Shown one piece after another: positions 1-9,771 of a stretch of DNA of 37,213 bases (the first letter of the stretch is position 1; each line of letters starts with the position of its first letter). The stretch covers positions 1-37,213 of the forward strand of contig NZ_FMDN01000034.1 of assembly GCF_900090245.1 (NCBI RefSeq), given 5' to 3'. The notes under the pieces are model-generated. The model worked only from the letters and a program-made list of their open reading frames with translations, was not told the DNA's origin and searched no databases. Origin of the DNA: Micromonospora halophytica. Its GTDB lineage: Bacteria; Actinomycetota; Actinomycetes; Mycobacteriales; Micromonosporaceae. The translations under genes were made by a program, and so were the position numbers.

Positions 1-15
1 ACCTGAGTTTGGTCA
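1..15 (+). repeat. Left terminal inverted repeat of the IS1634-family element
   Basis: The sequence ACCTGAGTTTGGTCA is the reverse complement of 1758-1772 with a single mismatch. It lies exactly at the window edge, so a few more outer bases could exist to the left. Confidence 0.8.
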
Positions 16-113
16 CCGGCTTGCGGGGCGATGGGGTGTAGGGCGCTGACCTGGGGTGTTGGGTGTTGGTGGGTTGTTTCTGAGGCACTAATTGGTGTCT
101 TACGCTCGGGTTC

Positions 114-1760
114 GTGGCGTGGATTCGGCGGGTGCGGACGGCCTCGGGCGCGACGGCGGTGCAGATCGCCGAGTCCGTCGGTGGGCGGCGGCGGATCATT
201 GCTCATGTGGGCTCGGCGCATACCGAGGCCGAGTTGGGGTTGCTGATCGCGCGGGCCCGCGAGCTTCTTGCCGATCCTGGGCAGGGTGAGCTTGAGCTGG
301 GTGTCGAGCCGGTCGCGCCGAAGGCGGCCTTGGTCGGCCCGGTCGGTGACGCGGCGTTGTTCCAGGTCGAGAATTCATCGGTGCGTGGGCCGGCGGTGGT
401 CGCCGCGCCGCGGGTGGTGTCGACGGCGTCGCGGGTGCTCTACGACGTGCTGGCCGCAGTGTTCACCACTTTGGGATTCGACGCGGTGGGCGACAAGGTC
501 TTTCGGGATCTGGTGATCGCGCGGATCGTGGAACCGACCTCGATCCGCGACACCGGTCGGGTGCTGATCGACCTGGGCCGTAAGCCGTCCAGCGAGAAGA
601 CGATGCGCCGCACCCTGATCCGCGCACACGAGGGCGGCTACCGCGATCAGATCGCACGACTGTGCTTCGCCCACGCCACGGGCAGCGGCGATGTCAGCCT
701 CTGCCTGTACGACGTGACCACGTTGTACTTCGAGGCCGACAAGGAAGACGACCTGCGCAAGGTCGGATACTCCAAGGAACGACGTGTGGACCCGCAGATC
801 GTCGTCGGGCTGCTGGTCGACCGATACGGGTTCCCGTTGGAGATCGGCTGCTTCGAGGGCAACAAGGCCGAGACGTTGACGTTGCTGCCGGTCATCCGCC
901 AGTTCCAGGCCCGCCACCACATCGCGGGCATGGTCATCGTCGCCGACGCCGGCATGCTGTCGGCGACCAACCTGCGCGAACTCGACGAGGCCGGCCTCGG
1001 CTTCATCGTCGGTTCACGCACCACCAAGGCGCCGATCGACCTGGAGTCCCACTACCGCTGGCACGGGGACTACTTCACCGACGGACAGATCATCGACACG
1101 ATCACCCCCCGCACCGGCGCCAACCGGGACAACGACCCCGCCCTCAAAGCCGAGCCGGTGTGGAACCCAGGAACACACCCGTCGGCGTGGCGGGCGGTGT
1201 GGTCCTACTCGGCCACCCGCGCCGTCCGGGACAACAAGACCCTCAACGCCCAAGAGGCAAAAGCACGGGCCGTCATCGCCGGGGAGAAGACGACCAGGAC
1301 CCCGAGATTCGTCACCATCAACGGCACCGCCCGCACCCTCGACGAAGCGTCGCTGGCCAGGGCACGCAAACTCGTCGGACTCAAGGGCTACGTCACCAAC
1401 ATCACCCACAACGTGATGAGCCCTGCCGAGGTGATCTCCAACTACCACGACCTGTGGCACGTCGAGCAGTCCTTCCGCATGTCCAAGACCGACCTCGCCG
1501 CCCGACCCATGTTCCACCACACGAAAGACGCCATCGAGGCACACCTGACCATCGTGTTCACCGCCCTGGCCGTGACCCGCGAAGTGCAGACCCGCACCGG
1601 ACTCGCGATCCGCAACGTCCTGCGTCAGCTACGCCCGCTACGCTCCGCCACCCTCGCGATCAACAACGCCACGCAGACGTTCCCACCCCAGATCGACCCC
1701 GAACGACAAGCCATCATCGACGCACTCACCATGGGCGGACCTCGGGCACTAACGAAATGA
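114..1760 (+). CDS. IS1634-family DDE transposase
   Basis: This 548-residue protein catalyses cut-and-paste movement of the surrounding element. A plausible catalytic triad is visible: Asp200 in the YDVTTLYFE segment, Asp278 in VADAGM, and Glu451 in a segment matching the IS4/IS1634 Y-x2-R-x3-E-x6-K signature, except that Leu replaces the Arg. The N-terminus, with ASGATAVQIAESVGG, is the usual start of IS1634 transposases. A GTG at 114 is the start used here; a slightly different start is possible because no strong ribosome binding site is visible. The frame is open from end to end with no stop or frameshift, so the element may be active. It is the only gene in the element. Confidence 0.9.
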   Translation: MAWIRRVRTASGATAVQIAESVGGRRRIIAHVGSAHTEAELGLLIARARELLADPGQGELELGVEPVAPKAALVGPVGDAALFQVENSSVRGPAVVAAPRVVSTASRVLYDVLAAVFTTLGFDAVGDKVFRDLVIARIVEPTSIRDTGRVLIDLGRKPSSEKTMRRTLIRAHEGGYRDQIARLCFAHATGSGDVSLCLYDVTTLYFEADKEDDLRKVGYSKERRVDPQIVVGLLVDRYGFPLEIGCFEGNKAETLTLLPVIRQFQARHHIAGMVIVADAGMLSATNLRELDEAGLGFIVGSRTTKAPIDLESHYRWHGDYFTDGQIIDTITPRTGANRDNDPALKAEPVWNPGTHPSAWRAVWSYSATRAVRDNKTLNAQEAKARAVIAGEKTTRTPRFVTINGTARTLDEASLARARKLVGLKGYVTNITHNVMSPAEVISNYHDLWHVEQSFRMSKTDLAARPMFHHTKDAIEAHLTIVFTALAVTREVQTRTGLAIRNVLRQLRPLRSATLAINNATQTFPPQIDPERQAIIDALTMGGPRALTK

Positions 1761-1772
1761 CCGAACTCAGGT
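1758..1772 (-). repeat. Right terminal inverted repeat of the IS1634-family element
   Basis: TGACCGAACTCAGGT at this position is the inverted copy of the left terminal repeat with one mismatch. The TGA stop of the transposase forms the first three bases. Confidence 0.8.
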
Positions 1773-1939
1773 CTGATGTAGTTGAGTTCGTGAGGCCAGG
1801 CCGCGGGTGTTCCATCGAACAGCCGGGCGGTCACGAAGTAGTCAACTTCCTGCCCTAGAGAACAAAACTCCTCCCAGAATTCAGGCAGCCCGGAAATCTC
1901 GTTCATGCCCTCCCCAAAAAGTCGAGCCGAATACGTCAT
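1773..1939 (-). pseudogene. N-terminal fragment of an unknown gene cut by the insertion sequence
   Basis: An ATG at 1939 opens a minus-strand frame that keeps about 56 codons of its own and then runs into the IS1634 end. The retained peptide (MTYSARLFGEGMNEISG and onward, with acidic and aromatic residues such as FWEEF) has natural-looking composition, unlike the shadow frames of GC-rich genes. The gene lies 105 bases downstream of the giant methylase, on the same strand and in the same low-GC DNA, so it was probably the next gene of the defence-like cassette. I do not recognise a family. The remainder of the gene, if it survives, lies left of the window. Confidence 0.5.
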
Positions 1940-3870
1940 GAGATGCGCCGCATAGGGTGAGCTAGGACTGTGAAGTCGTCCGTGACTTCCCGAGAAACGC
2001 GGTAACAGTTTCTTGTCGTTGACAGTAAGGAATAATGCAGGGAACTAGGACGGCCGGTACCCTGCTTCGATTGCATCTAGGAGCCGCTTGCCAAAAACCG
2101 CGTGCGCCTGGCAGTACTCCTTTACCCGGTCCGCCTTGTAGAATGGCGCCGTATACCCCTCCGGCACCGGATTCCGCTGCGGATCTTGGAAGTGCATCAT
2201 CAACCTCTCATATTGGTCCTTCGTCTGCCCATATCCGAAGGCATACGAGTCACCGGCAATTTTCCGGCCGCTCGCATCGAACCACGTCTGGTCCTCGCGG
2301 TCCGTAATAATCGGATAGCGGGACCGCAGAACTGCCAGCAACTCCGCTATTCCAATGTTAAGCCAGACGGAAACAATAGCATCAATCTCAACCAGTGCCG
2401 CACGACGCTCTCGCTCGCCACGAAGAGGGGTATCCCACGTCCACTTGTTTCCAACCTCTTCCAAACGCGGAAGGCCGACCCAAGAAGCAGCCCATCCGTC
2501 GTCCACCCAAGCCGGATCGTACAACTCTTCCCACAACTTGGCATATGCATCGCTCAGGCAGTTGAGCCGCAGCACCCGAAGCAGGAGAGCATTCGCAAGT
2601 GGATGGCGCGAAGATGCTGCCGGCATGCATGCAACATCCGCCACTCGCAGATGAGACCTTCCGGTAATGCGCAATAGATAGTCCACCGGCAACGATGACC
2701 AGAAACCTGCGGTGAGGGCGGTCACCTGATTCGACTCGGCTGCCAAGGTATTGACAGCATCAACATGAGAAGGGCCGGGAGGAATAAGCGCGGCAAACAT
2801 CGATCGTTCGGTATTAAACGGAATCATCACCCGCCACGCCAGACGGTAATAGTCCGTACACTTGCGACCATTCCAAGTTTCCTGCCCAGAGCGACTAACA
2901 GCCTCCGTCTCCGATAATATGTAGTTGGTTCTCGGGATGAAGGAGCTACTCAAGTTCGAGTGCGGCAGGCCGTCCCAGTCACTATTTATTCTACAGGGCA
3001 CTCGGGGTTGCTTATAAAACGGATTCCCTACACCCAGATGAGGTCCCTGCAGGACTAGTTCAGACGGCGAGGTGGGAATTCTTTGCTCCCAGCGAATTTG
3101 ATTTACCTTCTTCGCAGTGGTCTCGTTGTATCCCCCACCAATGTGCACACTGCGCACACTAATTCGGTCAGAGAATTCGGCGAGCGCAGTGAGAGCACCA
3201 CCCTCCTGAGTAGTAATTGGGTACAATAGCTGCGCAAGACCGTCGGACCCAGAGAAATCTCCTCTCACCCTTCGCCATTCCTGCAGAACACCCTCATTAA
3301 CACTAATAACACGAGCTCGATGCGGACGCAGGTCCCACTTCCCCTCAAACTTCAGACCTGGCACCTCACCCGAGCCATCGTGACTCAACGACTCGACGAC
3401 GATACGAGCACCGTAAAGTTGGCTAAGATGCAAGAATTGAGGAGATCGAGGAGCACCATATATATGGACACCAAACTCGAGAGTTCGTGCGGCCTCACCA
3501 AATGCCCAATTTGCCCCGTTGACAAAGCTGGCATGGAGTCGAAGCCGGCGGTACGCTTCTTTCCGAAGTGCGGCGTCCTTAACGCCGCCGAAATGACTGT
3601 CTGGGTGCACTAGCCCTGCGGTGCCAAACACCGCAAGGTGATCCCACACTTGACATACCATGCCGCGGTATAGATCGGGTCGAGTGCCAGCCAAAATGGG
3701 GTACGTTGTCGCGCTCGCCAGGTAGAACACTGCACCGGAATTTCCGGACAGCTCAAGCAAAAAATACGAAAGGACGCCCAAGTCCTGAAGCAGTGCCGCC
3801 TTGCGCGTTTGCCACAACTCGGTTGACGGTCTCTCGATTAGACAGAACCAGGGGTCGCGTTCCGACAGGA
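1773..3870. other. Lower-GC segment inside and behind the giant methylase gene
   Basis: Base composition drops sharply in this stretch. The line 3001-3060 has 31 G/C of 60, whereas 6001-6060 in the same gene has 43 of 60. Codons ending in A or T (GTT, ATT, AGT, AAT) are common here, for example around 3290-3320, and rare upstream of about 3900. The change falls just after the NPPW catalytic motif of the methylase. The segment also covers the truncated gene at 1773-1939. I infer a horizontally exchanged block; the right boundary is approximate. Confidence 0.7.
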
Positions 3871-6800
3871 CAAGGTCCTCCTTCCAGTCGGGCCGCACCC
3901 ACGGCGGGTTGCCGACCTGGAGGTCGAAGCCGCCCTTCGCGAACGCCTGCGCGAACGTCAACTCCCAGTGGAAGAAGCCCTGCTGCTCGGCGATCCGCTC
4001 GGCGGCGAGCAGCCAGGGGAACCGGTCAGCCAGCATCCACGGCGAGTCCACCCCGATCACGCCGTCGAGCTTCTGCTCAAGCTCGCTCATCTCGGCGAGG
4101 CTGTCGAGCTTGCGGCCGTAGAAGCGTTCCGTATTCTCGTCCACGTCGCTGCGTCCGATCAGTGCCTCCGCGAAGGTCAGCCAGTCATCCAGGTTGGTCA
4201 GCGGAACCTGCTGACGGAGTTGTTCCGCCACGCTCATCCGCCGGGTACCGGTCGCCTTGGTCGGCAGTGTCGTCTGCACCGGCTCCAAGTTCCCGAAGAT
4301 GTCCCGCTTCTCATAGACCACCGGCTCCTCGTACTCCGGAACGTCCTTGACGTGCGACACCTGGACGGGCGCGGCCGGGTACGCCGGATCGGAGCCGTCG
4401 AGCAGCCCGACCTTGTCGAGCGGCCAGAACCACAGCGCGCACCACACGTCCATCAGCGTCTTGAGCCGCCAGTACGGCGTGCCGGGCGCGGTCAGGTCGT
4501 CGAGGATCTTCTCCCGCGCCACCGCCCCGGTCACCGGCGGCAGGTCGTCGGCACCCCAGACCGTGATGTCGCGGCGGATCTCGGCCTCGGAGATGGCGAG
4601 CCGCTGCTGCACCAGCCCCCACAGGAACTCGACCCGCCGGGCGAGCGCCTGCAACCGCTTGACCTGCGAGTTCTTCCCCTTGGCGGATGGCACGCGCTTC
4701 ATCGCCGTACGCCATGCCTTGAGCTTGGCGGTCTCGGCCGGCGCCAGCTCGCGGGCCTCCTTCTCCCCCGCGACCGCGCCCCACCCGTCGGCGGGGAGCA
4801 GGAAGTGGTGGATGGTGCCCTCGTCGATCGGCCCGTCCCGGAACGGCTTCTCGGCCGGGGCGGTGGTGAGCCACGACTTGTCGGCGAGCTGCTTCGCCTC
4901 GTAGGTCTTGCGTCCGCAGCCGATGAGGGAGTTGCCGCGTTGCAGGTGCAGGCCGAACCAGGGGGCCTGGAGGCCGGCGTGCATGACGTTGAGCCAGAGT
5001 GACACCTCGGCCAGCTCGACGGCGGTGCGGTTCAGGTCGACGCCGTAGCAGTTGTGCAGCGCGATGTACGCCTTCACCCGCTGGAGTTCGAGGTGGTAGT
5101 CCTCCGGGTCCAGGGTGGTGCCGAGTTCCTTCTGCCGGCGACGCAGGTATTCCGCGGCGACCTGGTTGATCGCCTCGTTGAGGAACGCGCCGGAGCCGAG
5201 CGCCGGCTCGCAGATCGTCCAGTCCAGCAGCTCCCGGGCCGGCGTGGTCGTGCCGTCCTGGTCGAGGCGGTACTTCAGGGCGAGCTGGACGGTGACCTCG
5301 GTCAGCGACTGCGGGGTGTAGTAGGAGGCGCTGGTCTGCCGGTCCCGGCCGGCGAGCCGGTAGACGAACTCCCCGGCCTCGTAGCAGACCCGGCTGCGGA
5401 TGCCGGTGTAGGCGTTCTCCTTGTAGACGAAGACGCTGTCGTCGTACTCGTCGGCCTTGGACGCCGGGATCATCCACGAGCCGTCCTTCGGGTCGCCGTT
5501 CTTGGCGACCTCGTAGAGCTGCTCGGTGGCGACGAAACCGGTGTACGACATCAGGCCCTCGTAGACCGCGCCGAGCTGGTTGATGCCGAGCTGGGCGTAC
5601 GAGATGAAGCCGCCGCGGCGCTTCTTGCCGCCCTTGGTGAGCATCAGCCGGCGCAGCACCTCGTAGAGGACCTTGTTGCGCAGCCGGGTGTCGATCTTCG
5701 GGCCGTCCGGGTCGTCGGGGTCGCTGCCCGGTTCGGCGATGAGCCGGCCGATCAGCTTGGTCTTCTCCGGCAGGAACAGGTCCGAGCGCATCGGCTCGAA
5801 CCGCAGGCCCTCGCCCTCGCTGGACTTCTCCTCGACCTGCGCGCCGCCGCGCGGCCGGTGGCCCTCGTTGACCATGCGGAACAGCAGGTCCAGCGACTCG
5901 TACAGGTGCAAGCCGCCCTCGGCGGAAGGGGCGAGCCGGCGGGAGACCAGGTCACCGATGCGGGCCAGGCTGTAGCCCTCGGCGTACTGGGGGTCGTTGA
6001 CCGGGAGCACCCCCAGCTCGGGGCGGGCCTCGGCGTAGAGCAGGAACAGGATCCGGTACAGGTAGCGCAGCGCTTCCCGGCCGAGTTCCTTGGCCAGTTC
6101 GTCGAGTTCCATCACCTGCTGCGGCTGGTGGCCGGCCTGCCGGATCCGGTCGAGGACCTCGTTGGCGATGAGTTCGACGGAGACCTTCAGGCCCTCGCGG
6201 AGTTCGCTGGACACGCCGACGGCGTGCTGGCGGGAGCCGGCGACCAGATCGGCGAGGGGTTCGGTGCCGCCCTCGGCGGGCGGGCGCAGCGAGTCGGCGC
6301 CGAACAGGGCGGCGACGACGTCGTACTCCTTGTCGTCGTTGCGGGCGTGCAGCGTGTCCAGGCTGACGGCCAGGTAGCGGCCCTCGCCCCAGGCGGCCCG
6401 GTCGGCGAGGGTGATGACGCCGCCGCTGAGGATGAGTACGTAGCGAGGCTTCGGGCTGTCGGCGGCAAAGAGCCAGGAGGCGAGTTTCGCGCCGGTGGTG
6501 ATGGTGTCGTTGCTGCCCACGGTGACCGGGTCGAGCAGGCGGCCGGCGTCGTCCGGGTCCTGGGCGGCCTCGGCGTCGACGGCCCAGCCGCAGTCGAGCG
6601 CGACGACGCCGTGTCCGGTGCCCAGCTCGGCGTGGGCGACGCGGACCTCGTGGTCGTGGCCGGACCGTTCGACGGTGATGGTCTGCGGCTGCGGCGTGAA
6701 GCCGAGCGCCTCCAGCAGCTCCTGGTGCAGCTTGCGCAACCGCTCCGGGTCGAAGAAGTCGACGTCGGTCAGCTCGGTCTTGGCGTCGAAGTAGGGGCGG

Positions 6801-6958
6801 CGCGCACGCCGCAGGAGGGTGCGCGGCGTGTGGTCACCGGCCTTCTCCCGCTCGGCCCACTGCTTGAGCAGCCCGCCCTTGATGGTGGTGGGCAGGATCT
6901 CGGCCAGGTAGTGCGCGGAGAGGTACTCGCCACGGTTGGTCAGCGACTCGAAGCTCAT
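2045..6958 (-). CDS. Giant class I N6-adenine DNA methylase (Eco57I/PglX/DrmMI-like)
   Basis: This 1637-residue protein should transfer a methyl group from S-adenosylmethionine to adenine in DNA. It shows SAM-binding motif I (CEPALGSGAFL) near residue 580, a following YGVDLNRTAVELAEVSLWLN segment, and catalytic motif IV (NPPW) near residue 1016. About 550 residues precede motif I; they include a stretch of the type seen at the N-terminus of type IIG and PglX proteins (WLFAADSPKPRYVLILSGG), but I see no clear PD-(D/E)XK nuclease signature. The last 600 residues should hold target recognition and are encoded by lower-GC DNA. The start overlaps the helicase stop by four bases (ATGA), so the two are translationally coupled. 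DISARM DrmMI and BREX PglX are the nearest named relatives; the protein is longer than a typical PglX. Substrate sequence is unknown. Confidence 0.85.
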   Translation of the reverse strand: MSFESLTNRGEYLSAHYLAEILPTTIKGGLLKQWAEREKAGDHTPRTLLRRARRPYFDAKTELTDVDFFDPERLRKLHQELLEALGFTPQPQTITVERSGHDHEVRVAHAELGTGHGVVALDCGWAVDAEAAQDPDDAGRLLDPVTVGSNDTITTGAKLASWLFAADSPKPRYVLILSGGVITLADRAAWGEGRYLAVSLDTLHARNDDKEYDVVAALFGADSLRPPAEGGTEPLADLVAGSRQHAVGVSSELREGLKVSVELIANEVLDRIRQAGHQPQQVMELDELAKELGREALRYLYRILFLLYAEARPELGVLPVNDPQYAEGYSLARIGDLVSRRLAPSAEGGLHLYESLDLLFRMVNEGHRPRGGAQVEEKSSEGEGLRFEPMRSDLFLPEKTKLIGRLIAEPGSDPDDPDGPKIDTRLRNKVLYEVLRRLMLTKGGKKRRGGFISYAQLGINQLGAVYEGLMSYTGFVATEQLYEVAKNGDPKDGSWMIPASKADEYDDSVFVYKENAYTGIRSRVCYEAGEFVYRLAGRDRQTSASYYTPQSLTEVTVQLALKYRLDQDGTTTPARELLDWTICEPALGSGAFLNEAINQVAAEYLRRRQKELGTTLDPEDYHLELQRVKAYIALHNCYGVDLNRTAVELAEVSLWLNVMHAGLQAPWFGLHLQRGNSLIGCGRKTYEAKQLADKSWLTTAPAEKPFRDGPIDEGTIHHFLLPADGWGAVAGEKEARELAPAETAKLKAWRTAMKRVPSAKGKNSQVKRLQALARRVEFLWGLVQQRLAISEAEIRRDITVWGADDLPPVTGAVAREKILDDLTAPGTPYWRLKTLMDVWCALWFWPLDKVGLLDGSDPAYPAAPVQVSHVKDVPEYEEPVVYEKRDIFGNLEPVQTTLPTKATGTRRMSVAEQLRQQVPLTNLDDWLTFAEALIGRSDVDENTERFYGRKLDSLAEMSELEQKLDGVIGVDSPWMLADRFPWLLAAERIAEQQGFFHWELTFAQAFAKGGFDLQVGNPPWVRPDWKEDLVLSERDPWFCLIERPSTELWQTRKAALLQDLGVLSYFLLELSGNSGAVFYLASATTYPILAGTRPDLYRGMVCQVWDHLAVFGTAGLVHPDSHFGGVKDAALRKEAYRRLRLHASFVNGANWAFGEAARTLEFGVHIYGAPRSPQFLHLSQLYGARIVVESLSHDGSGEVPGLKFEGKWDLRPHRARVISVNEGVLQEWRRVRGDFSGSDGLAQLLYPITTQEGGALTALAEFSDRISVRSVHIGGGYNETTAKKVNQIRWEQRIPTSPSELVLQGPHLGVGNPFYKQPRVPCRINSDWDGLPHSNLSSSFIPRTNYILSETEAVSRSGQETWNGRKCTDYYRLAWRVMIPFNTERSMFAALIPPGPSHVDAVNTLAAESNQVTALTAGFWSSLPVDYLLRITGRSHLRVADVACMPAASSRHPLANALLLRVLRLNCLSDAYAKLWEELYDPAWVDDGWAASWVGLPRLEEVGNKWTWDTPLRGERERRAALVEIDAIVSVWLNIGIAELLAVLRSRYPIITDREDQTWFDASGRKIAGDSYAFGYGQTKDQYERLMMHFQDPQRNPVPEGYTAPFYKADRVKEYCQAHAVFGKRLLDAIEAGYRPS

Positions 6959-9756
6959 GCGGCGTACTCCGGGGACGGGACGAGGACGGCCAGCACCCGC
7001 AGCAGCGGGTCACCGGCGGTTTCCAGGCGGTCGAGCAGATCGTTCTGCTCCTGCACGGTGGCGTCGACGCGCCGGCGGCGTTTCTCCCGGTGCGGCGCGG
7101 GCAGCTCGTCGAAGAGGCTGGCCTGCTGGAAGTGGGTCAGCTGCTCGCGGTACTTCTGCAGCGGTTCGGCGTTGGCCTGCGCCCACTCGTCGCGCTTGCC
7201 CTCCAGGTGCTGCCGGGCGGCCTCGACGGCCTGCGGCAGGAGCCGGCTGAGCGGTTCGAGCGCGACGCCCTGCGCGCGGTTGACCATCGTCGGGCCGACC
7301 CCGGCATCGCGGAGCACCTCGTCCATGGGCCGGATCTCCGGTGTGGCGGGCAGCCCGGAGACGGCCATCCACTGCACCACGGTCGGCTGGCCGAGGCGGT
7401 TGGCGTAGACGCCCTGGATCAGGAAGACCGGGGTGCTCACGTCGGCGGTGAGCACCGGGGCCTGCTGGCGGCCGAGCCGGATCAGCACCTTGTCGACCAG
7501 CCAGTCGACCATCGGGTGGACGTCGCTGAGGAAGGCGATCTCCGGCCACATCGGGGTCCGGCTCTGCCGGGCCTGGTCCAGCTTGCGCTGGGCGAGCTTC
7601 CGGTCGAAGGTGACCTTGAGCCGCAGGTCCTCGCCCTCGCGGTGGGCGCGCAGGTAGGAGCGGGGCAGGTCGGTGAGCCGGTGCACCAGGTCGTCGGGGG
7701 CGAGGAAGGTCAGCAGCTCGTCCTCACGGCGCAGGTCGATGTGGTCCTCCGGCCGGTCGTCGTAGATTTCCCGCAGGGCGGTGTCGACGAAGTCGCGGGT
7801 GGAGTCGAACAGCTTCGGCACCCGGGCCCGTGCGATGTCGGCGGCGACGGGGGCGGTGCCGACCTCGCCGAACAGGTCGGCCATCACGTCGACCTCGGCG
7901 TGCGCGGCCTCGTAGGACTCCTCCACCGACCTGCCGTTGAGCAGGTCGCGCACCAGCCGGTCCTCCTCGGCCTTCGCGTCGTAGAGGCCGGTGGCGGCCT
8001 CCACGCTGCCGAGGCTGCGGTGGGCGGTCTCCTCCCGCTTGAGCAGCTTCTCCGAGACGGTCCGGTCGTCCTTGGCGTCCGGGCGGTCGGAGGTGAGGAT
8101 CAGCGCCCGGAACTGCGGCTGGTGCTTCTGCCCGTACCGGTCGATGCGGCCGTTGCGCTGCTCGATGCGGATCAGGCTCCACGGGATGTCGTAGTGGATC
8201 AGGTGGTGGCACTGCTGGTGCAGGTTGACGCCCTCGGAGGCGACGTCACCGGTGAACAGCAGCCGCACCTCGCTGCCGGCCAGCTCGAACTCCTGCAGGA
8301 TCGTCTGCTCGTCTTTGTCGGCGACGCCGCCGTGCAGCACCCGGACGGCGTTCGGCTTCAGGCCGAGCATGCCGGGGACCACCTCGGCGAGCCACTTGAT
8401 GGTCGGCACCCGCTCGGAGAAGACGACCGCCCGGACGTCGCTGCCCCTGCCGACGCCGATCGCCTTCAGCTCGTCGACCAGCTTCCGCAGCTTGCTGGAG
8501 TCGCGGTCGGTCATCGCCGACGTCAGCTCCGCGAGCCGGTCCAGCGCGGCGCGTTCGGTGCCGGTGGCTTTCTTCCGCCGGTTGGTCACCGTCTCGTGCA
8601 GCGCCCGGTGCGAAGAGAGGAACGACTTCAACAGCGTGTACGGGAAGAGCCGATGCTGGCCGGTGATCGCCTCGTCGCTCCACTTGCCGGCCAGCCACAC
8701 GTCGGTCAGCTCGTCGAAGATCTGCTCCTCGATCTCGCCGGCCTCGCAGTGCACCGCCTGCGACGGGCCGCGGTCGGCCCAGCGGTCGCCGATCTGGTCG
8801 CGTACCTCCGGGCTGATCTTCGTGCGGCGCAGGTAGAGGTGGGCGATGTCCTTGGCGTCGTACTGCTTCGGGTTGGCGATGGCCGCCGGGTCGAGCAGCG
8901 AGATGAGCTGGGCGAACGACTCCTTGTCGCCGTTGTGCGGGGTGGCGCTGGCCAGCAGCAGCGCGTCGGTCTTCGCGGCGAGCCGGCGGGCCAGTTCGTT
9001 GCGCTGGGTGCCCTTGTTGATGAGGTTGTGCGACTCGTCGATGACCACCACGTCCCAGGCGGTGGCGTCGAGGTGGTGGCCGAACTGGCCGGCGTCCTTG
9101 AGCGTGTCGACCGAGATGATGGCCCGCTTGAAGTAGGTGAACGGGTTGCGCCCCGCCGGGATCTCCTGCTGGATGCGCTGGATGCCGGTCGAGTCCAGCC
9201 GTACCAGGGGAATGGCGAAGCGGGTCCACAGTTCCCGCTGGAACTGCTCCAGGACCTGCTGCGGGGAGACGACGAGGATGCGCTCCCCCCGGCCGCGGCG
9301 GATCAGCTCGGCCAGGATCAGCCCGACCTCCAGGGTCTTGCCCAGGCCGACCACGTCGGCGAGCAGGATCCGTGGCCGCAGGCCGGCGAGCGCCAGCTCG
9401 ACGGGGCGCTGCTGGTAGGTCAGCGGGTCGAGCAGGAACCGGTCGGTCAGGGCCAAACCGCGTTCGGTGCGCGGCAGCGGCGTACGCCGCAGCACGGCCT
9501 CCAGGAACAGTCGGCTCTGCCGGAACCGCGACGAGGTGTCGTGGACCAGCACGGTGTCCTCAGGCCGCATCGCCTGGATCTCGTCGAGGGCGGTGAAGAA
9601 GGTGGCCTCGACGTCCTGGACGAACTCCGAGACACCCACCGCCTTGATCATGGTGCCGTCGGCGGTGCCGGTCTTCACGCTGCGGACCAGCCACTCCTCG
9701 TCGCGCACCTCGATGCGGGAACCGGGGGCGAAGGCAGCGTCCTGGGAGATGGTCAT
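6955..9756 (-). CDS. SNF2/RapA-like helicase, similar to DISARM DrmD
   Basis: This 933-residue protein belongs to superfamily 2 and probably moves on double-stranded DNA using ATP. Walker A is LADVVGLGKT at residues 132-141, and motif II is DESH at 240-243. A C-terminal RecA lobe carries EGVNLHQQ and the motif VI arginine finger QRNGRIDRYGQ. The V-G-L-G-K-T form and the long C-terminal extension are typical of the RapA/HepA/DrmD branch. In class 1 DISARM a DrmD helicase stands next to a DrmMI methylase, as here. The ATG at 9756 lies 15 bases after the kinase stop, with a GGAAGG ribosome site that overlaps that stop codon. The gene is followed by the methylase with a four-base overlap. An alternative reading is a general RapA-like helicase recruited to a restriction locus. 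Confidence 0.88.
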   Translation of the reverse strand: MTISQDAAFAPGSRIEVRDEEWLVRSVKTGTADGTMIKAVGVSEFVQDVEATFFTALDEIQAMRPEDTVLVHDTSSRFRQSRLFLEAVLRRTPLPRTERGLALTDRFLLDPLTYQQRPVELALAGLRPRILLADVVGLGKTLEVGLILAELIRRGRGERILVVSPQQVLEQFQRELWTRFAIPLVRLDSTGIQRIQQEIPAGRNPFTYFKRAIISVDTLKDAGQFGHHLDATAWDVVVIDESHNLINKGTQRNELARRLAAKTDALLLASATPHNGDKESFAQLISLLDPAAIANPKQYDAKDIAHLYLRRTKISPEVRDQIGDRWADRGPSQAVHCEAGEIEEQIFDELTDVWLAGKWSDEAITGQHRLFPYTLLKSFLSSHRALHETVTNRRKKATGTERAALDRLAELTSAMTDRDSSKLRKLVDELKAIGVGRGSDVRAVVFSERVPTIKWLAEVVPGMLGLKPNAVRVLHGGVADKDEQTILQEFELAGSEVRLLFTGDVASEGVNLHQQCHHLIHYDIPWSLIRIEQRNGRIDRYGQKHQPQFRALILTSDRPDAKDDRTVSEKLLKREETAHRSLGSVEAATGLYDAKAEEDRLVRDLLNGRSVEESYEAAHAEVDVMADLFGEVGTAPVAADIARARVPKLFDSTRDFVDTALREIYDDRPEDHIDLRREDELLTFLAPDDLVHRLTDLPRSYLRAHREGEDLRLKVTFDRKLAQRKLDQARQSRTPMWPEIAFLSDVHPMVDWLVDKVLIRLGRQQAPVLTADVSTPVFLIQGVYANRLGQPTVVQWMAVSGLPATPEIRPMDEVLRDAGVGPTMVNRAQGVALEPLSRLLPQAVEAARQHLEGKRDEWAQANAEPLQKYREQLTHFQQASLFDELPAPHREKRRRRVDATVQEQNDLLDRLETAGDPLLRVLAVLVPSPEYAA

Positions 9757-9771
9757 ACGACGGGAGCCTTC

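Larger units (their letters stand above)
1..1772 (+). mobile_element. IS1634-family insertion sequence, apparently complete
   Basis: The element is bounded by near-perfect terminal inverted repeats (1-15 and 1758-1772, 14 of 15 bases matching) and carries one full-length transposase. The right repeat begins inside the transposase stop region, so the element is compact. Its left end coincides with the window edge, so the target-site duplication cannot be checked. On the right it cuts a minus-strand reading frame (1773-1939). The length of about 1.77 kb fits the family. Confidence 0.88.
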
